Origin: Candidatus Collierbacteria bacterium
Lineage (GTDB): Bacteria > Patescibacteriota > Microgenomatia > UBA1400 > MFAQ01
Length of the DNA: 54,793 nucleotides
Direction: 5' to 3'
NCBI GenBank assembly: GCA_903886255.1
Contig: CAISLM010000033.1
Coordinates: 1 to 54,793, forward strand
Below are positions 7,945-15,956 of this stretch, one piece after another. The notes beneath the pieces are model-generated. The model had not been told where the DNA came from and did not search any database. It saw only the letters and a list, made by a program, of their open reading frames with translations. The translations under genes and the position numbers were made by a program. How positions within the stretch are numbered: the first letter of the stretch is position 1; every line of letters begins with the position of its first letter.

Positions 7945-9358
7945 TTGCCGGCAATCTTTGGAATAAATTTTCCGATCTTTTTATTTCTTCCACGCCATAT
8001 TGTGCCATTATTTTTTCTGCGGTTGCGGGCATAAATGGAGCCAGATCCGTTCCAACTTGCCTAACTATTTTCACCAGTTCGGTTAAAGCTGTAACCTTCT
8101 CTTCACCCTCCAATTTCCAAACCTGTCTTTGATTAATTAAAGCGTCTGCACTTTTGATTAAATCCCAAATCACCGCCATCGCCTCATCAAATTTATAACT
8201 GTTTAATAAATCAACAACCTCTTTCCGGATGGTTAATTCTTCGGTAGGTACTTTAAGATTTTCCTTCTCCGACATTGCTGCCACCCTGGCACATAAATTT
8301 CCTATTCCGTTAGCCAAGCTCGCCTGAAATGCTTCTTCAAAACGATCTCTCGTCATATCCGAGTCTTCGAATACGGACAGTTCGGCTGTTAAGAAATATC
8401 GCACAGCATCGGTTCCGTATTTGGCCACATATTCCAAAGGGTCGATAACATTTCCAAGACTCTTACTCATTTTTTGCCCGTCCGATGTAATAAATCCTTC
8501 GACAATTACTTGTTTTGAAGTCGGCAGTCCGGCCGACATTAACATTGCCTGCCACATTGCAGTTTGCTGTCGCAGATTATCTTTCCCGCAAATCTGCACT
8601 CCAGGCCAAAAAGCGTTAAACTTTTCCGTGTTTTCCGGCCATCCCAAACAAGAAACATAATTAACCAGTGCATCAAACCAGACAAACATCACCTGGGTTT
8701 CGTCTCCCGGAACCGGAACTCCCCAGGGCATCTTTGCTTTCAGTCTGGAAATACTAAAATCCTGTAAACCATTCTCTACAAAAACTTTCATCTCATTCTG
8801 GCGGAATCCCGGTTGTACGAAATCGGGGTTCGCCTTGTAGAAACCCAATAATTTTTCCTGGTATTTGGAAAACCTGAAGAAATAATTTTCTTCTTCTCGA
8901 ATCTCTAGTTCCATCGTAGGATGTATCGGACACTTTCCGTCCACCAATTCCGAGTCGGTTTTTTCCAGTTCACACCCCACACAATATTTTATCTTGTAAC
9001 TCTTTTTATAGATATCGCCATTTGCGTCGCATCTTTTCCAAAACTCCTGAGCTGCTTTTATATGGTGTTCATCTGTAGTCCGGATAAAGTTGTCATAAGA
9101 CAAATTTAATGAATCTTTTAAAATTGAGAACTTGGCCGCGTTATCGTCACAATATTTCTGCGTATCGATTCCCAGCTCTTTAGCTTTTTGATATACCTTC
9201 TGTCCATGTTCATCGGTTCCGGTATTAAAGAAAACTTCATCTCCCAAAGCTCGATGTAGTCGAGCCATTACATCTGCGCGGACAATCTCCATCGCAAAGC
9301 CAATGTGCGGCTCTGCATTTACGTATGGTAATGTGGTTGTGATGTAATACTTTCCCAT
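7934..9358 (-). CDS. metG: methionyl-tRNA synthetase (short form)
   Basis: Charges tRNA-Met with methionine in the cytosol. The 474-residue protein is a class I synthetase: P-H-I-G-F is the HIGH motif (about 17-21), a zinc-knuckle insertion has C-V-G-C and a later single Cys, and K-M-S-K-S is near residue 292. The anticodon-binding helical domain follows, but the C-terminal dimerisation/tRNA-binding domain of long MetG is absent, as in many small genomes. ATG 9358 is preceded by TAAAAT at 6 nt and no Shine-Dalgarno sequence, suggesting a leaderless message. It heads the overlapping minus-strand run down to 3342. Confidence 0.95.
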   Translation of the reverse strand: MGKYYITTTLPYVNAEPHIGFAMEIVRADVMARLHRALGDEVFFNTGTDEHGQKVYQKAKELGIDTQKYCDDNAAKFSILKDSLNLSYDNFIRTTDEHHIKAAQEFWKRCDANGDIYKKSYKIKYCVGCELEKTDSELVDGKCPIHPTMELEIREEENYFFRFSKYQEKLLGFYKANPDFVQPGFRQNEMKVFVENGLQDFSISRLKAKMPWGVPVPGDETQVMFVWFDALVNYVSCLGWPENTEKFNAFWPGVQICGKDNLRQQTAMWQAMLMSAGLPTSKQVIVEGFITSDGQKMSKSLGNVIDPLEYVAKYGTDAVRYFLTAELSVFEDSDMTRDRFEEAFQASLANGIGNLCARVAAMSEKENLKVPTEELTIRKEVVDLLNSYKFDEAMAVIWDLIKSADALINQRQVWKLEGEEKVTALTELVKIVRQVGTDLAPFMPATAEKIMAQYGVEEIKRSENLFQRLPANVN

Positions 9359-9364
9359 GCTCCA

Positions 9365-9370
9365 ATTTTA
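9365..9370 (-). promoter_or_regulatory. -10 element of metG (leaderless type)
   Basis: TAAAAT on the minus strand with a 6-nt spacer to ATG 9358, placing the expected transcription start on the start codon. Confidence 0.5.
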
Positions 9371-9380
9371 CCTTACTTGT

Positions 9381-9413
9381 GTCATTGCGAGGAGGTACTC
9401 CGACGCGGCATCC
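9381..9413. repeat. REP-like dispersed repeat, degenerate copy
   Basis: The 33-nt stretch beginning GTCATTGCGAGGAG and ending GACGCGGCATCC matches the form of a dispersed palindromic element seen in many bacterial genomes (GTCATTGCGAGGAGnnnnnnGACGnGGCAATCC). It includes the small inverted repeat GGAG-gta-CTCC. It sits between metG and the TrpR-like gene. Only one copy is visible, so its repeat status rests on recall of the motif. Confidence 0.45.
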
Positions 9414-9419
9414 AGGAAT

Positions 9420-9782
9420 TCATCCAAAGATCCTCTTTATTCTCCCCGAAATTTTGTCTGTCCATTCGGAAGCCCATTCTTCGGCCTTGATTCTCTTGAT
9501 CATTTCCTGCCATCCTGAATTCCCCAAATCTTCGGCTACAGACGCGATAGTGGCCGAGCTTACCTTCACATTGTTTTTTATATCTTCATAACTTCGTCCC
9601 TTGTCTAAATACACTGCAATTCCCAATCTCTTCAAAATTGCCATTCTTTCACCCTCGGTCAGAACATCATTCAAAACCATCTTTATTTCTTCCGGAGTAT
9701 CCAGCTCCGCCAATATTCCATACATCATCTCCGACAGTTGTTTCTCGATATTTTTGTTAAGGGGGTTGTTTGAAAGTTGCAT
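9420..9782 (-). CDS. TrpR/YerC-family DNA-binding protein
   Basis: A 120-residue helical protein with the TrpR-like layout: helices around E-E-I-K-M-V-L-N-D-V-L-T-E-G-E-R (about 31-46), then a helix-turn-helix, Y-E-D-I-K-N-N-V-K-V-S-S-A-T-I (about 65-79). This matches the YerC/YecD subfamily rather than tryptophan-binding TrpR, so the ligand, if any, is unknown. It lies upstream of metG on the same strand with the REP-like repeat between. There is no Shine-Dalgarno sequence; a TATTAT lies about 11 nt upstream of ATG 9782. The 120 nt upstream (9783-9902) shows no other feature. Confidence 0.85.
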   Translation of the reverse strand: MQLSNNPLNKNIEKQLSEMMYGILAELDTPEEIKMVLNDVLTEGERMAILKRLGIAVYLDKGRSYEDIKNNVKVSSATIASVAEDLGNSGWQEMIKRIKAEEWASEWTDKISGRIKRIFG

Positions 9783-9902
9783 ATTCTGTCCAAATAATAA
9801 CTTTGATTAATTAAAGCACCTATTGTGCCTCATACATTTAATCTAGCATCTAATTAAGTTACCCGCAATGCAAAAACAATCATGTCAATTATCCCTCGCA
9901 AA

Positions 9903-10259
9903 TCAAACCTGTTTTGTTTTACTCCTGTAGAGATATACCTCCCAAACGACCAAAAGCCCAAGAATCAATATTCCATTCAACAATGATCCCAAACCCCAAA
10001 TTCTAAGATAAATAAATATCACGATCCCAATAGTCCAGCGCAGTGCTCGGACAGAGGAGAGTGTCAAAATCGACAGCAGCCAAAAAATTCCCCCGGCGAC
10101 GAGTATCCCCATTGGCAGATAGCTCCCGGGAAAAATAAAATTAGCCATATTGTCCGGGTCAATTTTCCAGATAGTCAAGGCGATCGCCACCCAATTTAAA
10201 ACCGCGAAAAAAATCAGCCATCCGTACCTCTTGTTTCTTTCGTGTTTGTTTCGTTCCAC
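9903..10259 (-). CDS. small membrane protein of unknown function
   Basis: A 118-residue protein starting at GTG 10259, with a charged N-terminus and four predicted hydrophobic segments (about 12-30, 45-62, 70-88, 92-110). No family is recognised. It is divergent from rmuC with only 17 nt between start codons, so the two promoters overlap the opposing coding starts. Composition is typical of the backbone. Confidence 0.65.
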   Translation of the reverse strand: MERNKHERNKRYGWLIFFAVLNWVAIALTIWKIDPDNMANFIFPGSYLPMGILVAGGIFWLLSILTLSSVRALRWTIGIVIFIYLRIWGLGSLLNGILILGLLVVWEVYLYRSKTKQV

Positions 10260-10264
10260 TAATG

Positions 10265-10270
10265 TAAAAT
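10265..10270 (+). promoter_or_regulatory. -10 element of rmuC (leaderless type)
   Basis: TAAAAT preceded by TG, with a 6-nt spacer to ATG 10277 and no Shine-Dalgarno sequence. Confidence 0.45.
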
Positions 10271-10276
10271 GAATCT

Positions 10277-11260
10277 ATGTCAACTGACACTCTCATTGTA
10301 ATAGCTTTTCTCTTCCTTGGACTACTAACACTTTATTTCCTCATCAAATCTCAGCTCTCTCAACCCAAAACCGACCCCACTCTCAACGCTTGGCTCAAAT
10401 CTCTTCAGCAATCTTTTGACACCACCAATCGCACCACCACTGCTTCCCTCCAGCAAAATTATCGTGAACTATTTTCCCGTCTTGACCAGGCCACGACGGT
10501 CATTGGGGATCTAAAAAAAGAAGCCGGCGCTTTTGGCGAAGTCAGCCGCTCCATGAAAGATCTCCAGGACTATTTAAAATCTCCCAAGCTCAGAGGCAAT
10601 ATCGGTGAGCAAGTTCTTACCGACCTTATTTCTCAAATGTTTCCCAAAACGGGATACGTTCTTCAACACCATTTCAAATCCGGTCAGATCGTTGACGCCG
10701 CCATCAAAACTCAAGCCGGAATTTTACCCATTGATTCAAAGTTCCCCATGGAAAATTTTCAAAAAATCTATCAAGCCACCACCCAAGCCGAAAAAACTTT
10801 AGCCCGCTCCGCCTTTGTTCGTGACGTCAAAAAACACATTAAAGATATTTCCGGAAAATATATTCTTCCCGAAGAAGGAACCCTTGATTTTGCTCTCATG
10901 TATATCCCCTCGGAATCCGTTTACTACGAAATCGTCAACGAAACGGAAATTCTCGATGCTTCTCGGGACGCCCGCGTTTATCCCGTTTCGCCCACCACTC
11001 TCTATGCTAATCTTCAAACCATCCTTCTCTCTCTCGAAGGTCAAAAGATCGCCGGCAAAACTGCCGAGGTTTTTACTCTATTAAGAGCTGTCCAAAAGGA
11101 TTACGAAAAATTAAATGAAAACTTTGCTCTCCTCGGAAAACATTTAACCAACGCCTACAATTCTATGAACACGACCTCGCAAACCATGAATCAAATTGGT
11201 AACAAGTTGGAATCTGCCCACAGTCTCAAATCCGGACTAGACAACGAAAAAGAAGCGTAA
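10277..11260 (+). CDS. rmuC: DNA recombination protein RmuC homologue
   Basis: A 327-residue protein with one N-terminal membrane segment (about 6-24), a coiled-coil-like stretch (about 40-100), then the RmuC domain: L-R-G-N-I-G-E (about 105-111), D-A-A-I-K (140-144), I-D-S-K-F-P (about 152-157), Y-I-P-S-E-S-V-Y-Y-E (210-219) and P-T-T-L-Y-A-N-L (about 238-245). The domain belongs to the PD-(D/E)XK nuclease fold; RmuC limits inversion at short inverted repeats in E. coli. It is separated by one gene pair from the UvrD-nuclease fusion gene, suggesting a loose recombination neighbourhood. The hydrophilic tail is short. Confidence 0.9.
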   Translation: MSTDTLIVIAFLFLGLLTLYFLIKSQLSQPKTDPTLNAWLKSLQQSFDTTNRTTTASLQQNYRELFSRLDQATTVIGDLKKEAGAFGEVSRSMKDLQDYLKSPKLRGNIGEQVLTDLISQMFPKTGYVLQHHFKSGQIVDAAIKTQAGILPIDSKFPMENFQKIYQATTQAEKTLARSAFVRDVKKHIKDISGKYILPEEGTLDFALMYIPSESVYYEIVNETEILDASRDARVYPVSPTTLYANLQTILLSLEGQKIAGKTAEVFTLLRAVQKDYEKLNENFALLGKHLTNAYNSMNTTSQTMNQIGNKLESAHSLKSGLDNEKEA

Positions 11261-11271
11261 AACTTTAACCC

Positions 11272-11308
11272 AAAAGATCAAGCTCCCCGGCTGTCAGGAA
11301 GCTTGATC
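11272..11308 (-). terminator. hairpin between convergent rmuC and small acidic protein gene
   Basis: GATCAAGCT (11276-11284) pairs with AGCTTGATC (11300-11308). On the minus strand the hairpin is followed by TTTT, so it would end the 11318 transcript; it may also slow rmuC transcription. Confidence 0.55.
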
Positions 11309-11317
11309 GTTACTCCG

Positions 11318-11506
11318 TTATTCTGCTTTCCAGTTCTCTTTGATCATCTTTTCGCTTTCTTCATCAGTCATCATTGGCGCATCTTTGTGCATCTCCATCA
11401 TGTGAGCATTTCCTTTCTCCTTCATCATTTTCATTGCCTCCATTTCATCATCGGCTTCAACCATCATCACCTCTTCACACATCGGGCATTTCATCGTATA
11501 TTTCAT
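11318..11506 (-). CDS. small acidic Cys-containing protein
   Basis: A 62-residue protein beginning M-K-Y-T-M-K-C-P-M-C, with one C-x2-C pair and a very Met/Glu-rich remainder (M-E-A-M-K-M-M-K-E and M-T-D-E-E-S-E-K-M). It resembles the small DUF1059-like or zinc-ribbon acidic proteins found in many CPR genomes; function unknown. A strong Shine-Dalgarno GGAGGTGA is placed 7 nt before ATG 11506, in contrast to most neighbours, and a good promoter lies upstream. The C-x2-C alone is too little for a full zinc site, so dimerisation or a redox role is possible (inference). Confidence 0.75.
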   Translation of the reverse strand: MKYTMKCPMCEEVMMVEADDEMEAMKMMKEKGNAHMMEMHKDAPMMTDEESEKMIKENWKAE

Positions 11507-11560
11507 AATTAACTCACCTCCATTCTGAATATCTTTGTTAATTAAACTGTCCTAACATTC

Positions 11561-11590
11561 ATTATGTAATAATTCATACATCAAAGTCAA
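11561..11590 (-). promoter_or_regulatory. sigma70-type promoter of small acidic protein gene
   Basis: Minus strand TTGACT (11585-11590) and CATAAT (11561-11566) with 18 nt between, or TACATA with 16. The leader is about 45-50 nt and ends in a GGAGGTGA ribosome-binding site. Confidence 0.6.
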
Positions 11591-11614
11591 TGCTCAAATC
11601 CGTGATCTAACACC

Positions 11615-11650
11615 CTATAGCTTGACCTACACTGCCATTTGTGTCATAAT
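11615..11650 (+). promoter_or_regulatory. sigma70-type promoter with upstream CTATAGC
   Basis: CTATAGC is followed directly by TTGACC (11622-11627), a 17-nt spacer ending TTGTGT, and CATAAT (11645-11650), giving an extended -10. The same CTATAGCTTGAC block and TTGTG placement recur at the beta-solenoid gene promoter (18913-18948). Confidence 0.75.
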
Positions 11651-11692
11651 CCGCCCAGTCTTTTAAACTCACCCTCTCACAACAGGAGAAAA

Positions 11693-12100
11693 ATGGAGAA
11701 CCTTAAATCCGAGAAAAAAGGCCTCAATTCGAGGCAAATTGTCGCCCTTGTGGCATTGATCATAGGCGTTGCTTCCATCGTAATATACTCGTTGATTACG
11801 GGAACTAGTTATTTGGGCAGCGTCGTTCCCGGCAATGTACTAGCCAACATCTGTGCCTATCTGTTTTTTGCATTTGCCGTCATCCATCTGATTACGATGG
11901 TCTTCAATGTCCGCCACAAAACGCCTGCTGCCATCGCCGTCATTAGCTGGTTATATGTAAGTTTTTCAATTATTATTAGTCCCCATTCGACAGTAATCGC
12001 ACCCAACCAGCCAATTGCCTTATGGTTATCTGCGATAGTCTATTTGGGCTGGCTAGTTGTATGCCTGAAAGATTTGTTTTTTCTGCTAGCCAATGTATAA
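11693..12100 (+). CDS. four-segment membrane protein of unknown function
   Basis: A 135-residue protein: a charged N-terminus (about 1-20), then four hydrophobic segments (about 22-42, 52-72, 80-97, 105-130). No family is recognised. The start is fixed by a Shine-Dalgarno AGGAG (11684-11688) 4 nt before ATG 11693; an upstream in-frame extension to 11639 would overlap the promoter and is rejected. The gene is a single unit: own consensus promoter at 11622 and own terminator at 12105. Confidence 0.75.
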   Translation: MENLKSEKKGLNSRQIVALVALIIGVASIVIYSLITGTSYLGSVVPGNVLANICAYLFFAFAVIHLITMVFNVRHKTPAAIAVISWLYVSFSIIISPHSTVIAPNQPIALWLSAIVYLGWLVVCLKDLFFLLANV

Positions 12101-12104
12101 GTTT

Positions 12105-12134
12105 AAGTCCCTGGAAATCCCGGGGACTTTTTTT
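12105..12134 (+). terminator. intrinsic terminator
   Basis: AAGTCCC(TGG) pairs with (CCC)GGGGACTT around a short AAAT loop, followed by seven T. It ends the 11693 gene and lies just before the helicase-nuclease promoter. Confidence 0.85.
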
Positions 12135-12146
12135 ATCCACACAGCA

Positions 12147-12152
12147 TACAAT
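12147..12152 (+). promoter_or_regulatory. -10 element of helicase-nuclease gene (leaderless type)
   Basis: TACAAT with a 7-nt spacer to ATG 12160. There is no Shine-Dalgarno sequence. It supports the choice of ATG 12160 over an earlier in-frame codon. Confidence 0.45.
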
Positions 12153-12159
12153 ATGTTTA

Positions 12160-15123
12160 ATGTCACTCACTACCCCCGAATTTGATCAAGCATACAAACG
12201 ATTAAACGACGCCCAAAGAAAAGCCGTCGATACTATCGAAGGTCCCGTTTTAGTACTCGCTGGCCCCGGTACAGGCAAAACTCAAGTTTTGACAACCAGA
12301 ATTGCTAATATTTTAAAAGAAACCGATACCGACCCCAGCTCCATTCTCGCTCTAACCTTTACCGAAGCCGCCACCAAAGAAATGCGCACTCGTCTCATTA
12401 ACCTCATAGGCAAAGATGGCTATCTCGTTCAAGTCACCACCTTTCATTCTTTTTGTGCCGATGTCATCGCCCAAAATCCCGAAAGATTTAGTAAACCCGC
12501 CGGCATGCAGAATGTTTCCGATCTGGAAAAGATTCAAATCATTCAAGAGATTTTAGAACAGGGAACCTTTTCACTTCTTAAACCGATAGGCGATCCTCTC
12601 TTCTATCTCCCCTACATCTTAAGTAGCATCTCCGACCTCAAGCGCGAAGGCTTTACTGTCAGTAAATATTCCGAGCTGGTCTCCATTTTAAAAGACGAAT
12701 TTGAAATTGCCAAAGATGATCTCTCCAAGACTGCCAGATTAGAACAAGAAAAGCTTGTCAACAAAAATCTTGATCTCTTAGATGTCTACGAAAAATATCA
12801 AAATAAATTGACAGTACTCGGCCGCTTCGATTTCAACGATATGATCAACTGGGTGGTCGAGGCTTTTGAATCGGACGCAGATTTCCTTTTAGGTTACCAA
12901 GAAAAATTTCAATATCTTTTAGTTGATGAATATCAAGATACTAACTCCGCCCAAAACCGCCTCATTTTTGCCCTCACCAACTACTGGGGTCCGCAAGCTA
13001 ACATCTTTGCGGTGGGAGATCCCAACCAAAGTATTTTTCGTTTTCAAGGCGCCAGTAAAGAAAATATTGTCGAATTTGCCAAAGCTTTTCCGGACCACAC
13101 TAAAATTATTCTCGACCAAAGTTATCGCTCCACTCAAACAATACTCGACTCTGCGGCCAAACTGATAGGCGAGAGCCCTCTCCACGCCAATACTTCCCTG
13201 GAAGATATCCAAATAAAAACCGCCTCTTTCAACTCTACTATCTTTGAAGACGAATTTATCACGAGCTCCATCCAAGACAAAATCAAAAATGGTGTTAAAC
13301 CCAAGGATATTGCTATTATTGTCAAAGAAAACAAAGACGTTGATATCCTTATCAATCTTTTCAAACAAAAAAATCTTCCTTATCGTCTCGAGGGCGGCAC
13401 CAATATTCTTGCCACCCCTCTTATTAGTCAGTTCCTCAAAATCCTCAAAGTTGCCACCGCTCTTCACGATACTGTCGACGATCTCGACCTCTTTACTGTT
13501 TTAAATTTTGACTATTTCCATCTCAATCCTCTTTCCATTTTAAAAATTAGCCGAGAGGCTCATCTTAATCGGAAAACCTTATTTGACACTCTTCAAGATG
13601 ATCATCCGGAACTAGACGACGCCGTAGTCGAAGTCTATCTTCGCTTTGTTTCTTGGAACTCGAAAGCCGCCACCCACACTCTCCCCGAAATGTTTCAGCT
13701 GATTCTCCAAGAATCCGGAGTTCTCGAATATATCTTGGCCCTGCCCCAACCCATTATTGAATTAAATCGTTTCGGCACTCTCTTTGACGATGTCAAAACG
13801 CAATCCGCCTCTTTCCCTGACCTCAATCTTTTTGGCTACGTCAAGAATCTCCAGATCATGGAAGAAAATAATTTGAAACTGGAAGAACAAGTCTTGATTG
13901 GTAATGACGACGCTGTCACTTTGACCACTGCCCACAAAGCCAAAGGCTTAGAGTGGCAAACCGTTTTCATCTATCGTTTCGCCGATACTCACTGGGGCAA
14001 CAAAGCCAAAAGAGAAATGATCAAACTTCCTCCCGGCATTATTGTTTACGAGGATACGGATAAAGAAGATAAAAATGCCGAAGAACGCCGTCTCTTCTAT
14101 GTCGCTCTTACTCGGGCAAAACAAGAATTAATTCTCACCGGCTGCTCCGAATATCCCAGCTCCGCCAAGATGATTTTTCCTGCCATGTTTATTGCCGATC
14201 TGCCTCCCGAGAATCTAGAAAAAATCGACACTACCAAATTTGAAAAGACATCAGCCAAAATTCTTGCCGTCTTGATGTCACCGGCCCCGGAAGAAACACT
14301 TCACCCCGGTGAAGCCGACTATCTCCGAGAAATCATCCAAGACTTCAAGCTCTCACCCACCGCTCTTAATACCTATCTTCGCTGTCCCTACAAATTCAAA
14401 CTAGATAATCTCTATCGTATTCCGAGAGCCAAGGCCCCTGCCATGTGTTTTGGTACCGCCGTTCACTACGCTCTGGAAATGTTTTATCGCGAATTAAACA
14501 ATGGCCGATTGGAATCGATAGACACCTTCATCAAAGATTTTTCCGCCGCTCTGAGAAGAGAAATCATGACCGAAACAGATTTCAAAGACAGGTTAGCCCA
14601 TGGCAAAAAAGTTCTTACCAACTACTACAACAAATACAAGGAAGAATTTACCAGTTGTCTCTTCACCGAAAAAAGTTTTGGTACTTCTCTCACTTCCCAA
14701 ATTCATCTTGACGATATTCCCTTAACCGGCAAGGTCGACCGCATTGATCTGACTAGCAAAGAAGATAAACATGTTGGTGTCGTCGATTACAAAACAGGAA
14801 AACCCAAAACCAGAGGTGAGATTGAAGGCGCGACCAAAAACTCCGATGGCGACTACAAACGTCAGCTCACTTTCTATCACCTCCTTGCCGATCTGGATAA
14901 ATCCTTCCAGTACAAAGTCCTCGAAACCGAGCTTGATTTCATCGAACCGGATGCCAAAGGGGATTTCCATCGCGAAAGATTTATGATCACTCCCGATGAA
15001 GTAAATATTCTAAAGGGAGTCATCAAAGAATCCATGCAGAAAATCCGCGCCCTCGACTTCACCCGCACCGACGATTTAAATAAGTGTTCCACCTGTCCAT
15101 TTAGAAGCCACTGTCAAAGATAG
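12160..15123 (+). CDS. UvrD-like helicase fused to a Fe-S PD-(D/E)XK nuclease (AddAB/AdnAB-like)
   Basis: A 987-residue helicase-nuclease. The SF1A helicase part has Walker A A-G-P-G-T-G-K-T (34-41), T-F-T-x-x-A-x-x-E-M motif Ia, V-D-E-Y-Q-D-T (motif II), G-D-P-N-Q-S-I-F-R-F-Q-G (motif III), Q-S-Y-R-S (IV), T-A-H-K-A-K-G-L-E-W (V) and V-A-L-T-R-A-K (VI). The C-terminal ~250 residues form a RecB-type nuclease: G-K-V-D-R-I-D-L and V-D-Y-K-T-G-K (Asp876, Lys878). Cys742 and the C-terminal C-x2-C-x5-C (976, 979, 985) match the four-Cys iron-sulfur staple of AddB/Cas4-like nucleases. Likely role: ATP-driven resection of double-strand breaks. The start is set at ATG 12160; an in-frame extension to 12022 would overlap the previous gene and its terminator. 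No AddB-type partner is in the window. Confidence 0.9.
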   Translation: MSLTTPEFDQAYKRLNDAQRKAVDTIEGPVLVLAGPGTGKTQVLTTRIANILKETDTDPSSILALTFTEAATKEMRTRLINLIGKDGYLVQVTTFHSFCADVIAQNPERFSKPAGMQNVSDLEKIQIIQEILEQGTFSLLKPIGDPLFYLPYILSSISDLKREGFTVSKYSELVSILKDEFEIAKDDLSKTARLEQEKLVNKNLDLLDVYEKYQNKLTVLGRFDFNDMINWVVEAFESDADFLLGYQEKFQYLLVDEYQDTNSAQNRLIFALTNYWGPQANIFAVGDPNQSIFRFQGASKENIVEFAKAFPDHTKIILDQSYRSTQTILDSAAKLIGESPLHANTSLEDIQIKTASFNSTIFEDEFITSSIQDKIKNGVKPKDIAIIVKENKDVDILINLFKQKNLPYRLEGGTNILATPLISQFLKILKVATALHDTVDDLDLFTVLNFDYFHLNPLSILKISREAHLNRKTLFDTLQDDHPELDDAVVEVYLRFVSWNSKAATHTLPEMFQLILQESGVLEYILALPQPIIELNRFGTLFDDVKTQSASFPDLNLFGYVKNLQIMEENNLKLEEQVLIGNDDAVTLTTAHKAKGLEWQTVFIYRFADTHWGNKAKREMIKLPPGIIVYEDTDKEDKNAEERRLFYVALTRAKQELILTGCSEYPSSAKMIFPAMFIADLPPENLEKIDTTKFEKTSAKILAVLMSPAPEETLHPGEADYLREIIQDFKLSPTALNTYLRCPYKFKLDNLYRIPRAKAPAMCFGTAVHYALEMFYRELNNGRLESIDTFIKDFSAALRREIMTETDFKDRLAHGKKVLTNYYNKYKEEFTSCLFTEKSFGTSLTSQIHLDDIPLTGKVDRIDLTSKEDKHVGVVDYKTGKPKTRGEIEGATKNSDGDYKRQLTFYHLLADLDKSFQYKVLETELDFIEPDAKGDFHRERFMITPDEVNILKGVIKESMQKIRALDFTRTDDLNKCSTCPFRSHCQR

Positions 15124-15184
15124 GTACATAAATATTTTGACTTTGTGATAGCATTGGCATGCCAGGTCACCAATCTTTCACGAA

Positions 15185-15892
15185 ATGATCAACGAACAAA
15201 AATATTTATCGAGGTTGAACGACACATATATCTTCATAAGAGATATCGTTGGCCGTGTTGATGAAGAATATATTCTTGAGAAAGCAAATTCGATGGGCGA
15301 AGGTATAAAAGAAATAATTATAGATCCAAATCTGTGGATGGATAAAGCTGTCCCTACTGATGATAAAATTCGGAACATTGTGAGCGAAGCAGTTAAAGCA
15401 CATGCTGCAAAAGTAAGAAATTATAAGAAATGGGTTCTTGGGTATGGTTTAGTGTTGATGTGCGCAATCTTTGACGAATATCTAATTGAATTACTGGAAA
15501 ATATCCTAGATGTCAATCCTCAACTCACAAAGTGGATAAATAAGATCGAGATTATGGATAGATTTGAACACGAAGAAAAAATTAAAGAAAAATATAAAAT
15601 ATTTATTAATAAACTAAACTTTACTCAAGAAGAATTTTTTGATTTTAAGATATTCACCCCTGAGATCCAAAGAAAATATTTTGGATTTGATATTGCTAAT
15701 TTGGTTGAAATCTATAAAAAGAGAAATAAAGTCGCACATACTGATAGCTATGTAATTTATTCAATTATTGAATTGTTAAATGTTAAGGATCTACTTGAAA
15801 AAATGTGTTGGAACCTGTCCATAAAATGCCGACACAAATGGAATGTACAAAGCGAGTTTTTAGAAATAATTAATAAACATCAAAACCCATAA
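15185..15892 (+). CDS. HEPN-like helical protein, AT-rich
   Basis: A 235-residue, mostly helical protein. The key visible motif is K-K-R-N-K-V-A-H-T (178-186), an R-x4-H signature (Arg180, His185) with the preceding Asn arrangement R-N-x3-H typical of HEPN RNases and of the MAE_28990/RiboL-PSP-like group. HEPN proteins often act as RNases in toxin-antitoxin or defence systems. No MNT nucleotidyltransferase antitoxin or other obvious partner is adjacent. The gene uses A/T-rich codons, unlike the C-rich helicase gene before it, suggesting later acquisition. The next gene, of similar composition, may be a companion. Confidence 0.6.
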   Translation: MINEQKYLSRLNDTYIFIRDIVGRVDEEYILEKANSMGEGIKEIIIDPNLWMDKAVPTDDKIRNIVSEAVKAHAAKVRNYKKWVLGYGLVLMCAIFDEYLIELLENILDVNPQLTKWINKIEIMDRFEHEEKIKEKYKIFINKLNFTQEEFFDFKIFTPEIQRKYFGFDIANLVEIYKKRNKVAHTDSYVIYSIIELLNVKDLLEKMCWNLSIKCRHKWNVQSEFLEIINKHQNP

Positions 15893-15956
15893 AGTATTAA
15901 CCACACTATCAACATAGGCAATAATATCTGGAAAAGGGCACACTAAATAATATTTT

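Noticed and set aside
12022..12159. In-frame N-terminal extension of the UvrD-nuclease gene back to 12022
   Set aside because: It overlaps the 11693 gene and its terminator hairpin; ATG 12160 follows a -10-like element and directly precedes the helicase sequence.
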